64,000 nt of DNA from Gardnerella massiliensis (GTDB lineage Bacteria; Actinomycetota; Actinomycetes; Actinomycetales; Bifidobacteriaceae), in contig NZ_LRTV01000001.1 in assembly GCF_003408845.1 (NCBI RefSeq), forward strand, positions 74,760 through 138,759. Direction: 5' to 3'. A program made the position numbers and the translations under genes. The notes beneath the pieces are model-generated. The model saw only the letters and a list, made by a program, of their open reading frames with translations. It did no database searches and was not told where the DNA came from. Positions within the stretch are counted from its first letter, which is position 1. Every line of letters starts with the position of its first letter. Below, piece by piece: positions 6,889-16,700 of this stretch.

Positions 6889-8328
6889 ATGCGTAAAGCC
6901 AAAATCGTTGATACTATTGGTCCAGCTACCGAATCGTTGGAAGGTATTACCAAGCTTGTTGAAGCTGGTATGGATGTTGCTCGTTTGAACCGTTCTCACG
7001 GCACTCCTGAAGATCATTTGCGTGTGTACAACAACGTTCGCGCAGCTTCCAAGTCCACCGGCCGCAATGTTGCTGCTCTTGTTGATTTGCAGGGTCCAAA
7101 GATTCGCTGCGGTTGGTTCAAGAAGAACGCTGATGGTGAAGATAAGGTTTATTTGGAAGAAGGCCAGGAGTTCATCATCACTACCGATGATGTTGAAGGC
7201 GATGAACACCGCACTTCTACCACTTTCAAGGGTTTGCCAGGTGATTGCCACGCAGGCGATCCAATCCTTATCGATGATGGTAAGGTTCGCCTTGAAGTAA
7301 CCAAGGTTGAAGGCAACGACGTTCACACCAAGGTTATTGTTGCTGGCCCAGTTTCCAGCCACAAGGGCATTAACCTCCCAGGTGTTGCAGTTTCGCTCCC
7401 AGCTTTGACTGAAAAGGATGAGGCTGATCTTCGTTGGGCTATTCGCACTGGCGCTGATATTATCGCTATGTCCTTCGTGCGTTTCGCTACCGATATTGAT
7501 CGCGCTCACGAAATCATGGACGAAGAAGGTCGTCGTATTCCGATCGTTGCCAAGATTGAGAAGCCACAGGCTGTTGAAAACTTGGAAGAGATTGTTAAGA
7601 CCTTCGATGGCATTATGGTTGCTCGTGGTGACATGGCAGTGGAAATGCCTCTTGAAGAGGTTCCACTGGTTACCAAGCGTTGCATCGAGCTTTCTCGTCG
7701 CTACGCAAAGCCAGTTATCGTTGCTACTGAAGTTCTTGGCACCATGGTCAACTCTCCAGTTCCAACCCGTGCAGAAGCCTCTGACTGCGCTAACGCTGTT
7801 CTCGACGGTGCTGACGCAACCATGACTTCTAACGAAACTGCTGTTGGTAAGTATCCTGCAGTAACTGTTCAAACCATGTCTCGCATTTCTCAGTATGCTA
7901 CTGAGCATGGCTACGATCGTATTCCTGCTGTTGAGCTTGATATGTCCAGCACTGGCGCCGTATCTTCTGCTGCCGTTGATTTGGCTGACAAGCTTAACGC
8001 TAAGGCTATTGTTGCCTACACTCAGACTGGTCGCACGGTTCATCGCATTTCTCGCGAACGTCCAACCGCTCCAATTTACGGCTTGACCAACAATGAGCAC
8101 ACCTATCGTTGGTTGGCTTTGAGCTGGGGTACTGAAGGCTTCTTGATTGATGAAGATTACCATGACATGAATCGTCACGATTTGATGATCTTCACCGACA
8201 AGGTTCTTCGCGAAGCTGGTAAGGTTTCCGACGGCGATCAGATTGTTATCTTGAGCACTGCTCAGGGTGAACGTCAGGCTGGTCGTACGGATTCCATCTA
8301 CGTACACACCGTTGGTGCTTGCGACTAA
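6889..8328 (+). CDS. pyk: Pyruvate kinase
   Basis: A 479-residue cytosolic enzyme converting phosphoenolpyruvate and ADP to pyruvate and ATP. It starts MRKAKIVDTIGPA, carries the substrate-loop Arg in VARLNRSHG, the active-site motif IVAKIEKPQAVENL, the metal-binding region IMVARGDMAVEMPLEEV and the segment PTRAEASDCANAVLDGADA. The C-terminal alpha/beta domain (about 340-479) is present, so length and domains are complete. NRSHG replaces the usual NFSHG and TSNETA the usual LSGETA; these are probably lineage variants. It stands alone with a candidate operator upstream. In the bifid shunt it makes the second ATP of the lower pathway. Confidence 0.97.
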   Translation: MRKAKIVDTIGPATESLEGITKLVEAGMDVARLNRSHGTPEDHLRVYNNVRAASKSTGRNVAALVDLQGPKIRCGWFKKNADGEDKVYLEEGQEFIITTDDVEGDEHRTSTTFKGLPGDCHAGDPILIDDGKVRLEVTKVEGNDVHTKVIVAGPVSSHKGINLPGVAVSLPALTEKDEADLRWAIRTGADIIAMSFVRFATDIDRAHEIMDEEGRRIPIVAKIEKPQAVENLEEIVKTFDGIMVARGDMAVEMPLEEVPLVTKRCIELSRRYAKPVIVATEVLGTMVNSPVPTRAEASDCANAVLDGADATMTSNETAVGKYPAVTVQTMSRISQYATEHGYDRIPAVELDMSSTGAVSSAAVDLADKLNAKAIVAYTQTGRTVHRISRERPTAPIYGLTNNEHTYRWLALSWGTEGFLIDEDYHDMNRHDLMIFTDKVLREAGKVSDGDQIVILSTAQGERQAGRTDSIYVHTVGACD

Positions 8329-8408
8329 TCTTAACTAAGTTTCGTATATGTGCAATTAATCTAATTTGATTATTTGTAAGCATATACGTAGGAATATTTA
8401 GTTTGTAT

Positions 8409-8443
8409 AATGCGCGCTTTCTGTTTTGCAGATTGCGCGCATT
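8409..8443 (+). terminator. Possible pyk terminator hairpin
   Basis: AATGCGCGC (8409-8417) pairs with GCGCGCATT (8435-8443). The stem is strong but no T-run follows. Confidence 0.4.
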
Positions 8444-8502
8444 ACTATTAGTGAGTACCTATCTATCGCTCTATTTGCGACACGCCAAAATGTGTGAGGT
8501 AT

Positions 8503-8530
8503 TTGCATACGGCTAAAAGTGTGCTATAGT
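8503..8530 (+). promoter_or_regulatory. tRNA promoter
   Basis: -35 TTGCAT (8503-8508), 16-base spacer, -10 TATAGT (8525-8530). The tRNA-Pro gene has a near-identical arrangement at 35332-35360. Confidence 0.6.
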
Positions 8531-8565
8531 CAACAAGTCGCGCAAAAACGCGGAAAATTAAAAAT

Positions 8566-8639
8566 GCCCCTGTATCCCAATTGGTAGAGGAAACAGCCTC
8601 AAAATCTGTGCAGTGTGAGTTCGAGTCTCACCGGGGGCA
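8566..8639 (+). tRNA. tRNA with CAA anticodon (Leu by anticodon) but short variable loop
   Basis: The acceptor stem GCCCCTG/CGGGGGC (one T-G pair), T arm GTGAG-TTCGAGT-CTCAC and discriminator A are perfect. The anticodon arm ACAGC/TCTGT has a C-T mismatch at its inner end; the loop is CTCAAAA, giving CAA at 8600-8602. The D arm fits best as a three-pair stem (TCC/GGA) with an 11-base loop, as in class II tRNAs. The variable loop is only GCAGT, whereas bacterial leucine tRNAs have a long variable arm, as does tRNA-Leu(GAG) at 49650-49736. CCA is not encoded. Identity as a leucine acceptor is therefore doubtful. Confidence 0.8.
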
Positions 8640-8646
8640 CGTGCAC

Positions 8647-8680
8647 AACGTCACTTAGCTTGCTGAGTGACGTTTTTTTT
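8647..8680 (+). terminator. Terminator after the CAA tRNA
   Basis: AACGTCACTTAGC pairs with GCTGAGTGACGTT (one T-G pair) followed by a run of eight T. Confidence 0.9.
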
Positions 8681-8785
8681 ATTTCGTTTTAATATTCAGA
8701 CATAAATGATAAAGCGTATAATAATAAAAGCATTTTCGCACAATGAAACAATGAATGTGCTGTACGTAATGTGAAAGGAACGAAG

Positions 8786-10462
8786 ATGATCCACAGTGCA
8801 CAATTGCAAATAAGTGAGCGTAAAAAAAGTAATTATGCTCGCAAATTAATTAATAATTACAAGCGTAATCTAATGCTTGTGTCATGTGCTGCAATTGCTG
8901 CTGTAGCAACAGTGTTAATGTGCGTTTTCACTATTGTTCCTGCCTCTTCAGCATTTGCTTCGACTAAATCAACAAACGGTCTTCCGCCAAAAGGCGTTAT
9001 TGTTACGGCTTTTCAACAGAACTGGAGGAGTATTGCCAAGGAGTGCAAAGAAACGTACGGTCCTGAAGGAGTTAAGTACGTTCAGGTGTCGCCTCCGGAA
9101 GATCATATTAAAGGTAAGGCTTGGTGGACTTCTTACCAGCCTGTGAGCTACAATCTAAATTCTAAACTTGGCACTGAAGCTGAGTTTAAGAATATGATTA
9201 CTACGTGTAAAGCAGCAAAGGTTGGAATTATTGTAGATGCCGTAATTAATCACACAACTGGTGCTGGTAATAAGGATACTGTGGGCGTTGGTGGAAGCAA
9301 ATATGATGCTGCTAACCAGAGCTATCCAGACGCTGGTTACACAAAAGATGATTTTCATCAAATAGATAAAGATATTTACACGTATAGGGATGCTCAAGTA
9401 GTTTGGAATTATCGTTTAGTTGGTTTGCTTGATTTGGATACGTCTAAGCCGCATGTGCAGCAAACTCTTGGTAACTATTTTGCAAAATTGCTAAAAATGG
9501 GAGTTGCTGGCTTCCGCGTGGACGCTGTAAAGCATATTGCGCCAAATGAAATGAAAGCTATTAAGAAGGCTGCATCCGAGGCGAGTGGGATTAAGCCTGA
9601 AAACATTTGGTGGATGCAGGAAACGATTGGTGACAGCAATGGTGCGAAAGAAAATCAGCCAGATAAATATGTTGGAACTGGTGAAGTAGACGAGTTTGAG
9701 TATTCGTACCGTTTGCGCAATTATTTCTCTGGATCGATTGACAATTTGAAGCATATTACAGATGGTCTTATTCCTAATAAGAGTGCTGCTATTTTTGTTA
9801 CCAATTGGGATACTGAGCGAGATAATGCCACAAGCGTTCTTACTTACAAAGATGGCAAGTTGTATGAGCTTGCGAATGCTTTTATGCTTGCTTACCCGTA
9901 TGGTACGCCAAATGTTTATTCTGGATACAAGTTTAGTGAGCGTGACGAAGGTGCTCCTGGCGCAACTGAAACGTCTGTTCCTGATGCAAGCTGTGGCAAG
10001 GATTCAAAGTGGCAGTGCACTCAACGTTGGACTTCGATTCGCGGCATGATTGGTTTCTACAACGCTGTGAAAGATACGAAAGTAACTAAGTGGCAAGATG
10101 ATGAAAGTAATAATATTGCTTTTAGCCGCGGAAATAAGGGTTTCTTCGCTATTAATAATGACGATAAACAAAATGATGTTAAGTACAATACTGACTTGCC
10201 AGATGGCGAGTATTGCAATGTTTACGCATCAAAGATTTGCGATAAAACCGTAACCATTAGCGGTGGGAAAGTTGAAACTACGATTCCTGCGCATTCTGCA
10301 GTGGCTTTGCATATTAAGGCTGTGAAGCATTTTGGTAACAGTGGGGTTGTTAATAAAATATTGCTAATATTTGCTGCTATTTTTATAGCTTTGGTTGTTA
10401 CCTTGGCTTTGCGTTTTAAGAAAGGAAAAGACGATTTCAAAAATAAAAGTACTAACAATTGA
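8786..10462 (+). CDS. Secreted, membrane-anchored alpha-amylase (GH13_32-like)
   Basis: A 558-residue enzyme for internal alpha-1,4 bonds of starch and glycogen. A cytoplasmic N-terminal stretch and a hydrophobic export segment (about 29-58, ending SSAFAST) precede the catalytic barrel. The GH13 regions are DAVINH, GFRVDAVKH (nucleophile D246), IWWMQETIG (acid/base E279) and VTNWDTER (D342). The His normally before the last Asp is Trp here. A beta domain follows, then a C-terminal helix (about 525-548) with a KK-rich tail, so the enzyme is likely held on the cell surface. ATG 8786 follows AAAGGA; GTG 8771 is less likely. It closely resembles residues 40-500 of the next protein. A -10-like TATAAT is at 8717-8722. 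Confidence 0.9.
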   Translation: MIHSAQLQISERKKSNYARKLINNYKRNLMLVSCAAIAAVATVLMCVFTIVPASSAFASTKSTNGLPPKGVIVTAFQQNWRSIAKECKETYGPEGVKYVQVSPPEDHIKGKAWWTSYQPVSYNLNSKLGTEAEFKNMITTCKAAKVGIIVDAVINHTTGAGNKDTVGVGGSKYDAANQSYPDAGYTKDDFHQIDKDIYTYRDAQVVWNYRLVGLLDLDTSKPHVQQTLGNYFAKLLKMGVAGFRVDAVKHIAPNEMKAIKKAASEASGIKPENIWWMQETIGDSNGAKENQPDKYVGTGEVDEFEYSYRLRNYFSGSIDNLKHITDGLIPNKSAAIFVTNWDTERDNATSVLTYKDGKLYELANAFMLAYPYGTPNVYSGYKFSERDEGAPGATETSVPDASCGKDSKWQCTQRWTSIRGMIGFYNAVKDTKVTKWQDDESNNIAFSRGNKGFFAINNDDKQNDVKYNTDLPDGEYCNVYASKICDKTVTISGGKVETTIPAHSAVALHIKAVKHFGNSGVVNKILLIFAAIFIALVVTLALRFKKGKDDFKNKSTNN

Positions 10463-10562
10463 GAATAGTGTTAAGTTTTAATTGAAGAGTATGCTTCAAT
10501 CAGAATCGTACTAACATTATTACAATCTTTAGTTACTTTTTGCAATATTGTCAATATGTCGG

Positions 10563-10571
10563 TGATATAAT
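10563..10571 (+). promoter_or_regulatory. Extended -10 promoter of the amylase-pullulanase gene
   Basis: TGATATAAT at 10563-10571 is an extended -10 element (TGN before TATAAT). It lies 28 bases before the leader hairpin, giving a transcript leader of about 120 bases. The other pullulanase gene has the equivalent TGGTACAAT. Confidence 0.55.
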
Positions 10572-10598
10572 TACCTCCGCTTATATTGCGCATTTATG

Positions 10599-10631
10599 CG
10601 ATGGCTAGCAACATAGTTGTACTAGCCATCG
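10599..10631 (+). promoter_or_regulatory. Leader hairpin of the amylase-pullulanase mRNA
   Basis: CGATGGCTAG (10599-10608) pairs perfectly with CTAGCCATCG (10622-10631); the loop contains CATAGTTG. A hairpin with the same loop octamer and a different, co-varying stem lies at 17078-17112 before the next pullulanase gene. Downstream both share TTTGC-TATT-AGCTAT and the ribosome binding site GGAGGAAAGGA. Confidence 0.6.
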
Positions 10632-10700
10632 TTTGCGTATTTAAGCTATTAGTGCGTCCAAAGAAGAAACGCGCTGATACCAATGGAGGAAAGGAAACTG

Positions 10701-13700
10701 ATGAGTCATCGTCGACACTTTGCATCGAAGATGGTTGCTGTTGCTGCGTCTGTTGCAATGCTTGTAACTGGTTTTGCTGTTACTGGTAGTGCAAACGCTG
10801 CTAGCGAAAGCAATGAAAATCTAACTCTTAACCGTAAGGGTGTTATTGTTACTGCATTCCAGCAGAATTGGAAGAGTATTGCTAAGGAATGTGAGCAAAC
10901 TTATGGTCCTGAGGATGTGAAGTATGTGCAGGTGTCTCCTCCGAATGAGCATGTAAAGGGTACTCAGTGGTGGACTTCTTACCAGCCTGTGAGCTATAAG
11001 CTTGATTCTAAACTTGGCACTAAAGCTGAGTTTAAGAATATGATTACTACGTGCAAAAATGCAGGCGTTGGAATCATTGCTGATGCCGTGATTAATCACA
11101 TGACTGGTGCCGGTAATAAGGATACTGTTGGCGTTGGTGGAAGTGAATACGATGCGGCTGCGCAGACTTTCAAAACAGCTGGATATACTAAGGATGATTT
11201 CCATCAGAGTGCTGAAAATATTAAAAATTACAAGAATGCTGAAGAAGTTTGGACTCACAGGCTTGTAGGCTTACTTGATTTGGATACTTCTAAGCCGCAT
11301 GTGCGCGAGACATTAGGTAAGTACTTTGCTCATTTGCTGGAGCTAGGTGTTGCTGGCTTCCGTATAGATGCAGTAAAGCATATTTCTCCAACAGATATGG
11401 CTGCAATTAAAGCTGAAGCTGCAAAACAATCTGGTAAAAAGGCAGATGACATTTGGTGGATGCAGGAGACGATTGGTGATCCTTCTGAAGCTAAAGAAAT
11501 ACAGCCTAGTGAACATTTAAAGGAAGGTGAAGTTAACGAATTCCAATATTCTTACCGATTAAAGAGCGATTTTTATGGTTCAATTTCGAATCTAAAGAAT
11601 ATTACTGATGGGCTTGTTAAAAGCGATAAAGCTTCGATTTTCGTTACTAATTGGGATACTCCTCGCGAAAATTATGTGCGCACACTTACCTATAAGGATG
11701 GTCCTCGCTACGAGCTTGCAAATGCGTTTATGCTTGCCTATCCGTATGGAAATCCAAATATTTACTCGGGGTATAGGTTTGATGCAAAGAATAAAGACGA
11801 TGGTGCGCCTAATGCGACCGATACGTCTGTTCCAGATGTAGATTGTTCTCCAACAACTGGCTGGCAGTGCACTCAGCGTTGGACTTCGATTCGCGGAATG
11901 GTCGGCTTCTTTAATGTTGTAAATGGTGCGAAAGTCACCAATTGGCAGGAGAGTGACAACAATAACATTGCATTTAGCCGCGAGAAGAAGGGCTTCTTAG
12001 CAATCAACAATACGCCAAATGCAAAGAGAGTTTTGTATAAGACTGATTTGCTTGACGGCGAGTATTGCAATGTGTATGAGGCTGGAAACTGTTCTAAGAC
12101 TGTTAAAGTTACAGGTGGTAAAGTTGCTGCGACTATTGCTCCTTATTCTGCAATTGCTTTGCATGTTGGTGCTAAAGCCGATGCCGCCAGTAAAACTGGT
12201 CCAGCACGTGATAAATCTGATCCAAAATACAATGTTGACGATGTTAAAGACCAGTCAACAACGGTATATTTCAATGCTAAAAATAAAGCAGGTAATCCAA
12301 GCTCAGTAAATATTCATTATCAAATAAGTGGTGATAATTGGACTGTAGCTCCTGGATTGCCAATGCGCAAAGTTTGTGGCAATTGGTTTGCAAAGACTAT
12401 TACTAATCGTGGTGAATTTAAAGCTGTATTTAACGACGGTGTAAATAAGTGGTATCACGTAAATGGCCAGAATGGCGATTTCACTATTCCTGCTAATGCA
12501 AAGAATTATGTAGTCAACGAAAATCTTGGCGTAGATACTAATGTTTCCAACGTTCCTTGTAAAGCAGAATCTTCAAAGCCTTCTGCGTTAAAGACGAAGA
12601 TTGTTATTCATTATAAGCAAAGATATGGTGACAATCGCAATATGGGCGTTTATATCTGGGGTCTTAAAGATGCAGATGGTAAAGATGCTCCTGCTAAATG
12701 GCATGAGTTTAATGGTCAAGACGTTTTCGGTAAGACTTACACAGTTGAGGCTGATGGTACTTACGAGAGTGGAAAAGTCGGATTTATTATCACCACTGAT
12801 CCAGATACAGTGGGATGGAATAAGGATGGTGGAAATCGTAATATTTCGCAAATAGAAGATGGTGTTGGCGAAGCTTGGGTTTACGGAGGAGATTCAAATA
12901 CTTTTGCCGAACCACCTTCTGAAGTTGCTGACAAGCTTAATAACCTCAAAACCTTAAACGTTACTGTTCACTACCGCAGAACAAACAAGGATTACGCTGG
13001 TTGGAATCTTTGGACTTGGTACGGTAGTAAGAAGGGTGTAAAGCGAGATTTTACGGCTCATGATGATTTCGGCAAGATTGCAGAATACACGTTTACAGAT
13101 AATAACGGTGTAAAAGATCCGAAGTTTATTGTGCGATATTCCATGCAAGGCAATGATTGGGTTGCTAAAGATCCTGGTGAAGGTGATCGCGCGATTCCTG
13201 CAAAGGCAATCAATTTAAGCCAAGATGGTAAAACTGGCAACGCTGAAATTTGGCTTATGCAGGGCGACAGTAGAGTTTACTTAAGTCCAAACGTAATCAA
13301 CACGAAGGCTAATGCTATTAATGCTGATATTACGTCTTTAAAGGAATTTACTGTAAATGTGAGCGGTGACCCTTCAGAGATTAAGAAGGATGACGTAACT
13401 ATAACTGATGTTACAGATTCAAAGAAAGATAAACATAAGGCAGTAGATATTTCGCAAGTTGCTGTTGTAAATAATAAGATTGTAATCACTGCAAAAAGCG
13501 ACTTAGATCTTAAGAAAATGTATGAAATCAACATTAAGGGTGTTGGTGGAATGCCTAAAACAGTGTCTGTGTCAACTGTTAAGGGATCTAAGATTGTTCG
13601 CACTGATGAGTTCGATCAAAAGTACGCGTACGATGGCAATGACTTGGGTGCTGTTGTAAGTGGTAATTCTACGACTTTCAAGCTTTGGGCACCAACTGCT

Positions 13701-16700
13701 ACGAAAGTGGAGTTGGTAACTTATTCTGGCACTGATGAAAATTCTCCAGAAGCTAAAACACAAGATATGAAGCTTGAAAGCAATAATAGCGTGTGGAGTA
13801 TTACTACAAGCGATGCAAAAGCTGGAACTGCTTACACGTACAAGGTTCATTTTGCAGATGGTGCTGTTAATAATTCTCCAGACCCTTATGCAAAAGCTGC
13901 TGTGCGAAATGGAATGAGATCCGTTGTATTCGGTGGCAGTATGGCGACATCTGTAACTCGTATGGCACCGTTTGGTAAGCGTCCAACTGATGCGACTATT
14001 GCAGAAATGAATATTCGTGACTTCTCAATTCACGAAAGTTCTGGCGTGAGAGAAAAGAATCGTGGCAAATATCTCGGTGTAATTGAACCTGACACTAAGA
14101 ATGGGAACAAGCCAACTGGTTTGGATTATTTGAAGTCCCTAGGCATCACTCACGTGCAAATCATGCCAATGTATGATTTTGGTTCTGTGAACGAAGCAGG
14201 AGATTTGGGTTATGTTGCTACTAACGACAAAAATAATCCTCATCAAAACTGGGGCTACGATCCAATCAATTACAACGTTCCAGAAGGCTCGTATGCGTCT
14301 GATTCAGCAAATCCTGCTACGCGTATTACTGAGCTAAAGAAAATGGTTGAAGGTCTACATAAGGCTGGTTTGCGCGTGATTATGGATGTGGTTTATAACC
14401 ACGTTTATAACGCGCAAAAGAACGCTTTTGGCCAAACTGTGCCTGGCTACTACTTCCGTTACAACGATGACGGCAGCTTATCTAATAGATCTGGTTGCGG
14501 AAACGACACTGCTTCAGAGCGCAAAATGATGCGCAAGTATATTGTTGATTCTGTAAAGTATTGGGCTAATGAGTACGGTATTGACGGCTTCCGTTTTGAT
14601 TTGATGGGATTGATTGACCTTGAAACCATGAAGGAAGTGCGTGAAGCTGTTCATGCAATTGATCCAAGCTCGATTATTCTTGGTGAAGGCTGGGATATGA
14701 GCCAATTGCCTTATGGAAACCGCACTATTCAGCCTAATGCGTATAAGCTTGCAGATAATAATGGCATTGCATTCTTTAACGATTCATTCCGTGACGCTGT
14801 AAAAGGCCATGGAGATGATGGTGTTGCTGGATTCGTGTCTGGAAACAGAGGTAGCGACAATCTGGTAATGCAAAATCTTTACGGATGCCAGCCTGGAAAC
14901 TCAAGTTGCACTGGTCGCCATTATGCGAATGCAGGTCAGACTGTGCAATATGTTGAAGCTCACGACAATCTTAATCTTTACGATAAGTTGAAGAAATCTT
15001 TGCTTCGTGAGACAGATCAGAATATTAAGAAGCGAGTAATGCTTGCTAATTCGCTTGTAATGTTTGCTCATGGCATGCCATTCTTTGAGCTTGGTCAAGA
15101 GTTCTTACGAAGCAAGAATAGTAATGCCAATAGTTACAATGCTGGCGATGGCGACAATTCCGTTAAGTGGGATTTGGTTAATAAGAATTCCGATGCTGTT
15201 GAGTACTTCAAGGCATTGATAAAGTTAAGAAACGAGATTCCAGCTTTACGCGATTCTACATATTCTGAAGTTAACAAGAATATGCATTGGATTAAGAGCA
15301 GTGATGGAATTAATGCGTTTAGCGTTGACAGCAATAATAAAACGTATGTGTTTATTTTCAATGCTAATAGTGATGAGTCTACTGTGAATATTGGCAAAGG
15401 AAAGTATCGCGTGCGCATTGCCGATGGAAAGGCTAACGGCAATGATGAGTCAAATTGGCCTGAAGTATCGGTAGATGATAATGGAAATTACAAGGTTGTT
15501 GCTCTTTCTACTGCAGTGCTTGTGAAGGATGCTGAAAAGAATAAGGATGAGAATTCTATTGATCTTGAAAAGGTCGCTGAATATAAATTGCATCCTGCTG
15601 ACGTAAGTGAACTAGTTAATGGTCCTGTGAATCCAAAGCCTAAGCCAGAGCCGGAACCTGGTCCTCAGCCACAGCCAGCTCCTGGTCCTGTGACGCCGAC
15701 ACCTCAGCCGCCTGCTCCGTCTCCGGTGCCAACGCCTCAACCACAGCCGCATCCTACTCCGAATCCGCCAGCTCCGGCCCCTAAGCCTGGTCCAGTGGTT
15801 CCGCCAACACCGCAGCCAGCTCCTGCACCTGGACCCGTGACTCCAGCTCCTGCACCTGGACCGCAGCCAGTTCCTCAGCCTGGTTCTGACTCAACGCCTG
15901 GTGATTCCGGTTCTGGCTCTCAACATGGCCCACAGCAACCTTCTGTAGAAACTCATAATCCTCAGCAAGGTAGTACTAAGTCGGAGAATCCAAAGCAAGG
16001 AAATACGCAGCCTTCAGTTAAAAACAAGCCTGAGTCCGCTCCTGCTAATAAGACTCAAGAGCATGTTAATTCTGAAGATACTGCTAAATCCGAAAACAAT
16101 GGAAAGACTGGCAAATCTGAGAGTGCTGAAACGCATGAAAATGTTGGAAAGTCTAACAATTCCACGAACACTGGAAAAGATGCAAACGCTGAAAACACTG
16201 AGAAGCCTGCCCAGGTTGAGAATCATACTCAGAAGACTGAGACTTCCACTTCAGTACCATCTACTTCAGCATCATCTGCACCGTCTGCTACGGCTCCATC
16301 TGCTCCGGCTTCATCTGCTCCGGCTCCTGAAGCTCCTGCAACAGTTAAGCAGCTTAAGCCAGAATTAAAGGGTACTCTTACTGTAGGTAGCAATGATGTT
16401 GCAACAGCCGGCGTGGTAAACAATGTGAGTATTCATGTTGTAAACAGTGATTTTACCGAACGGTTGAAGAAAGATGGTGTGGTTTATGCATACGCGTACA
16501 TTTACTCCACGCCGCGCTTACTTAAGAGTGCAAATGGTTCTAAGTATGTAACTGTTCGCATGGTGAATGGCGTTCCTCAGTTTGATGCAATGTTCCCAGC
16601 TGGATACTCCGGGAAACACACAGTTGTATTGGTTGATGAGCAAGGTAAGCAACTAGCTTGGACTGAAATAACAGTAGTAAATAATGCTGTTAATCAGCAT

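Noticed and set aside
6850-8307. 485-codon minus-strand frame opposite pyruvate kinase
   Set aside because: Antisense shadow of a strongly conserved gene; the protein has no recognisable motif and no ribosome binding site.
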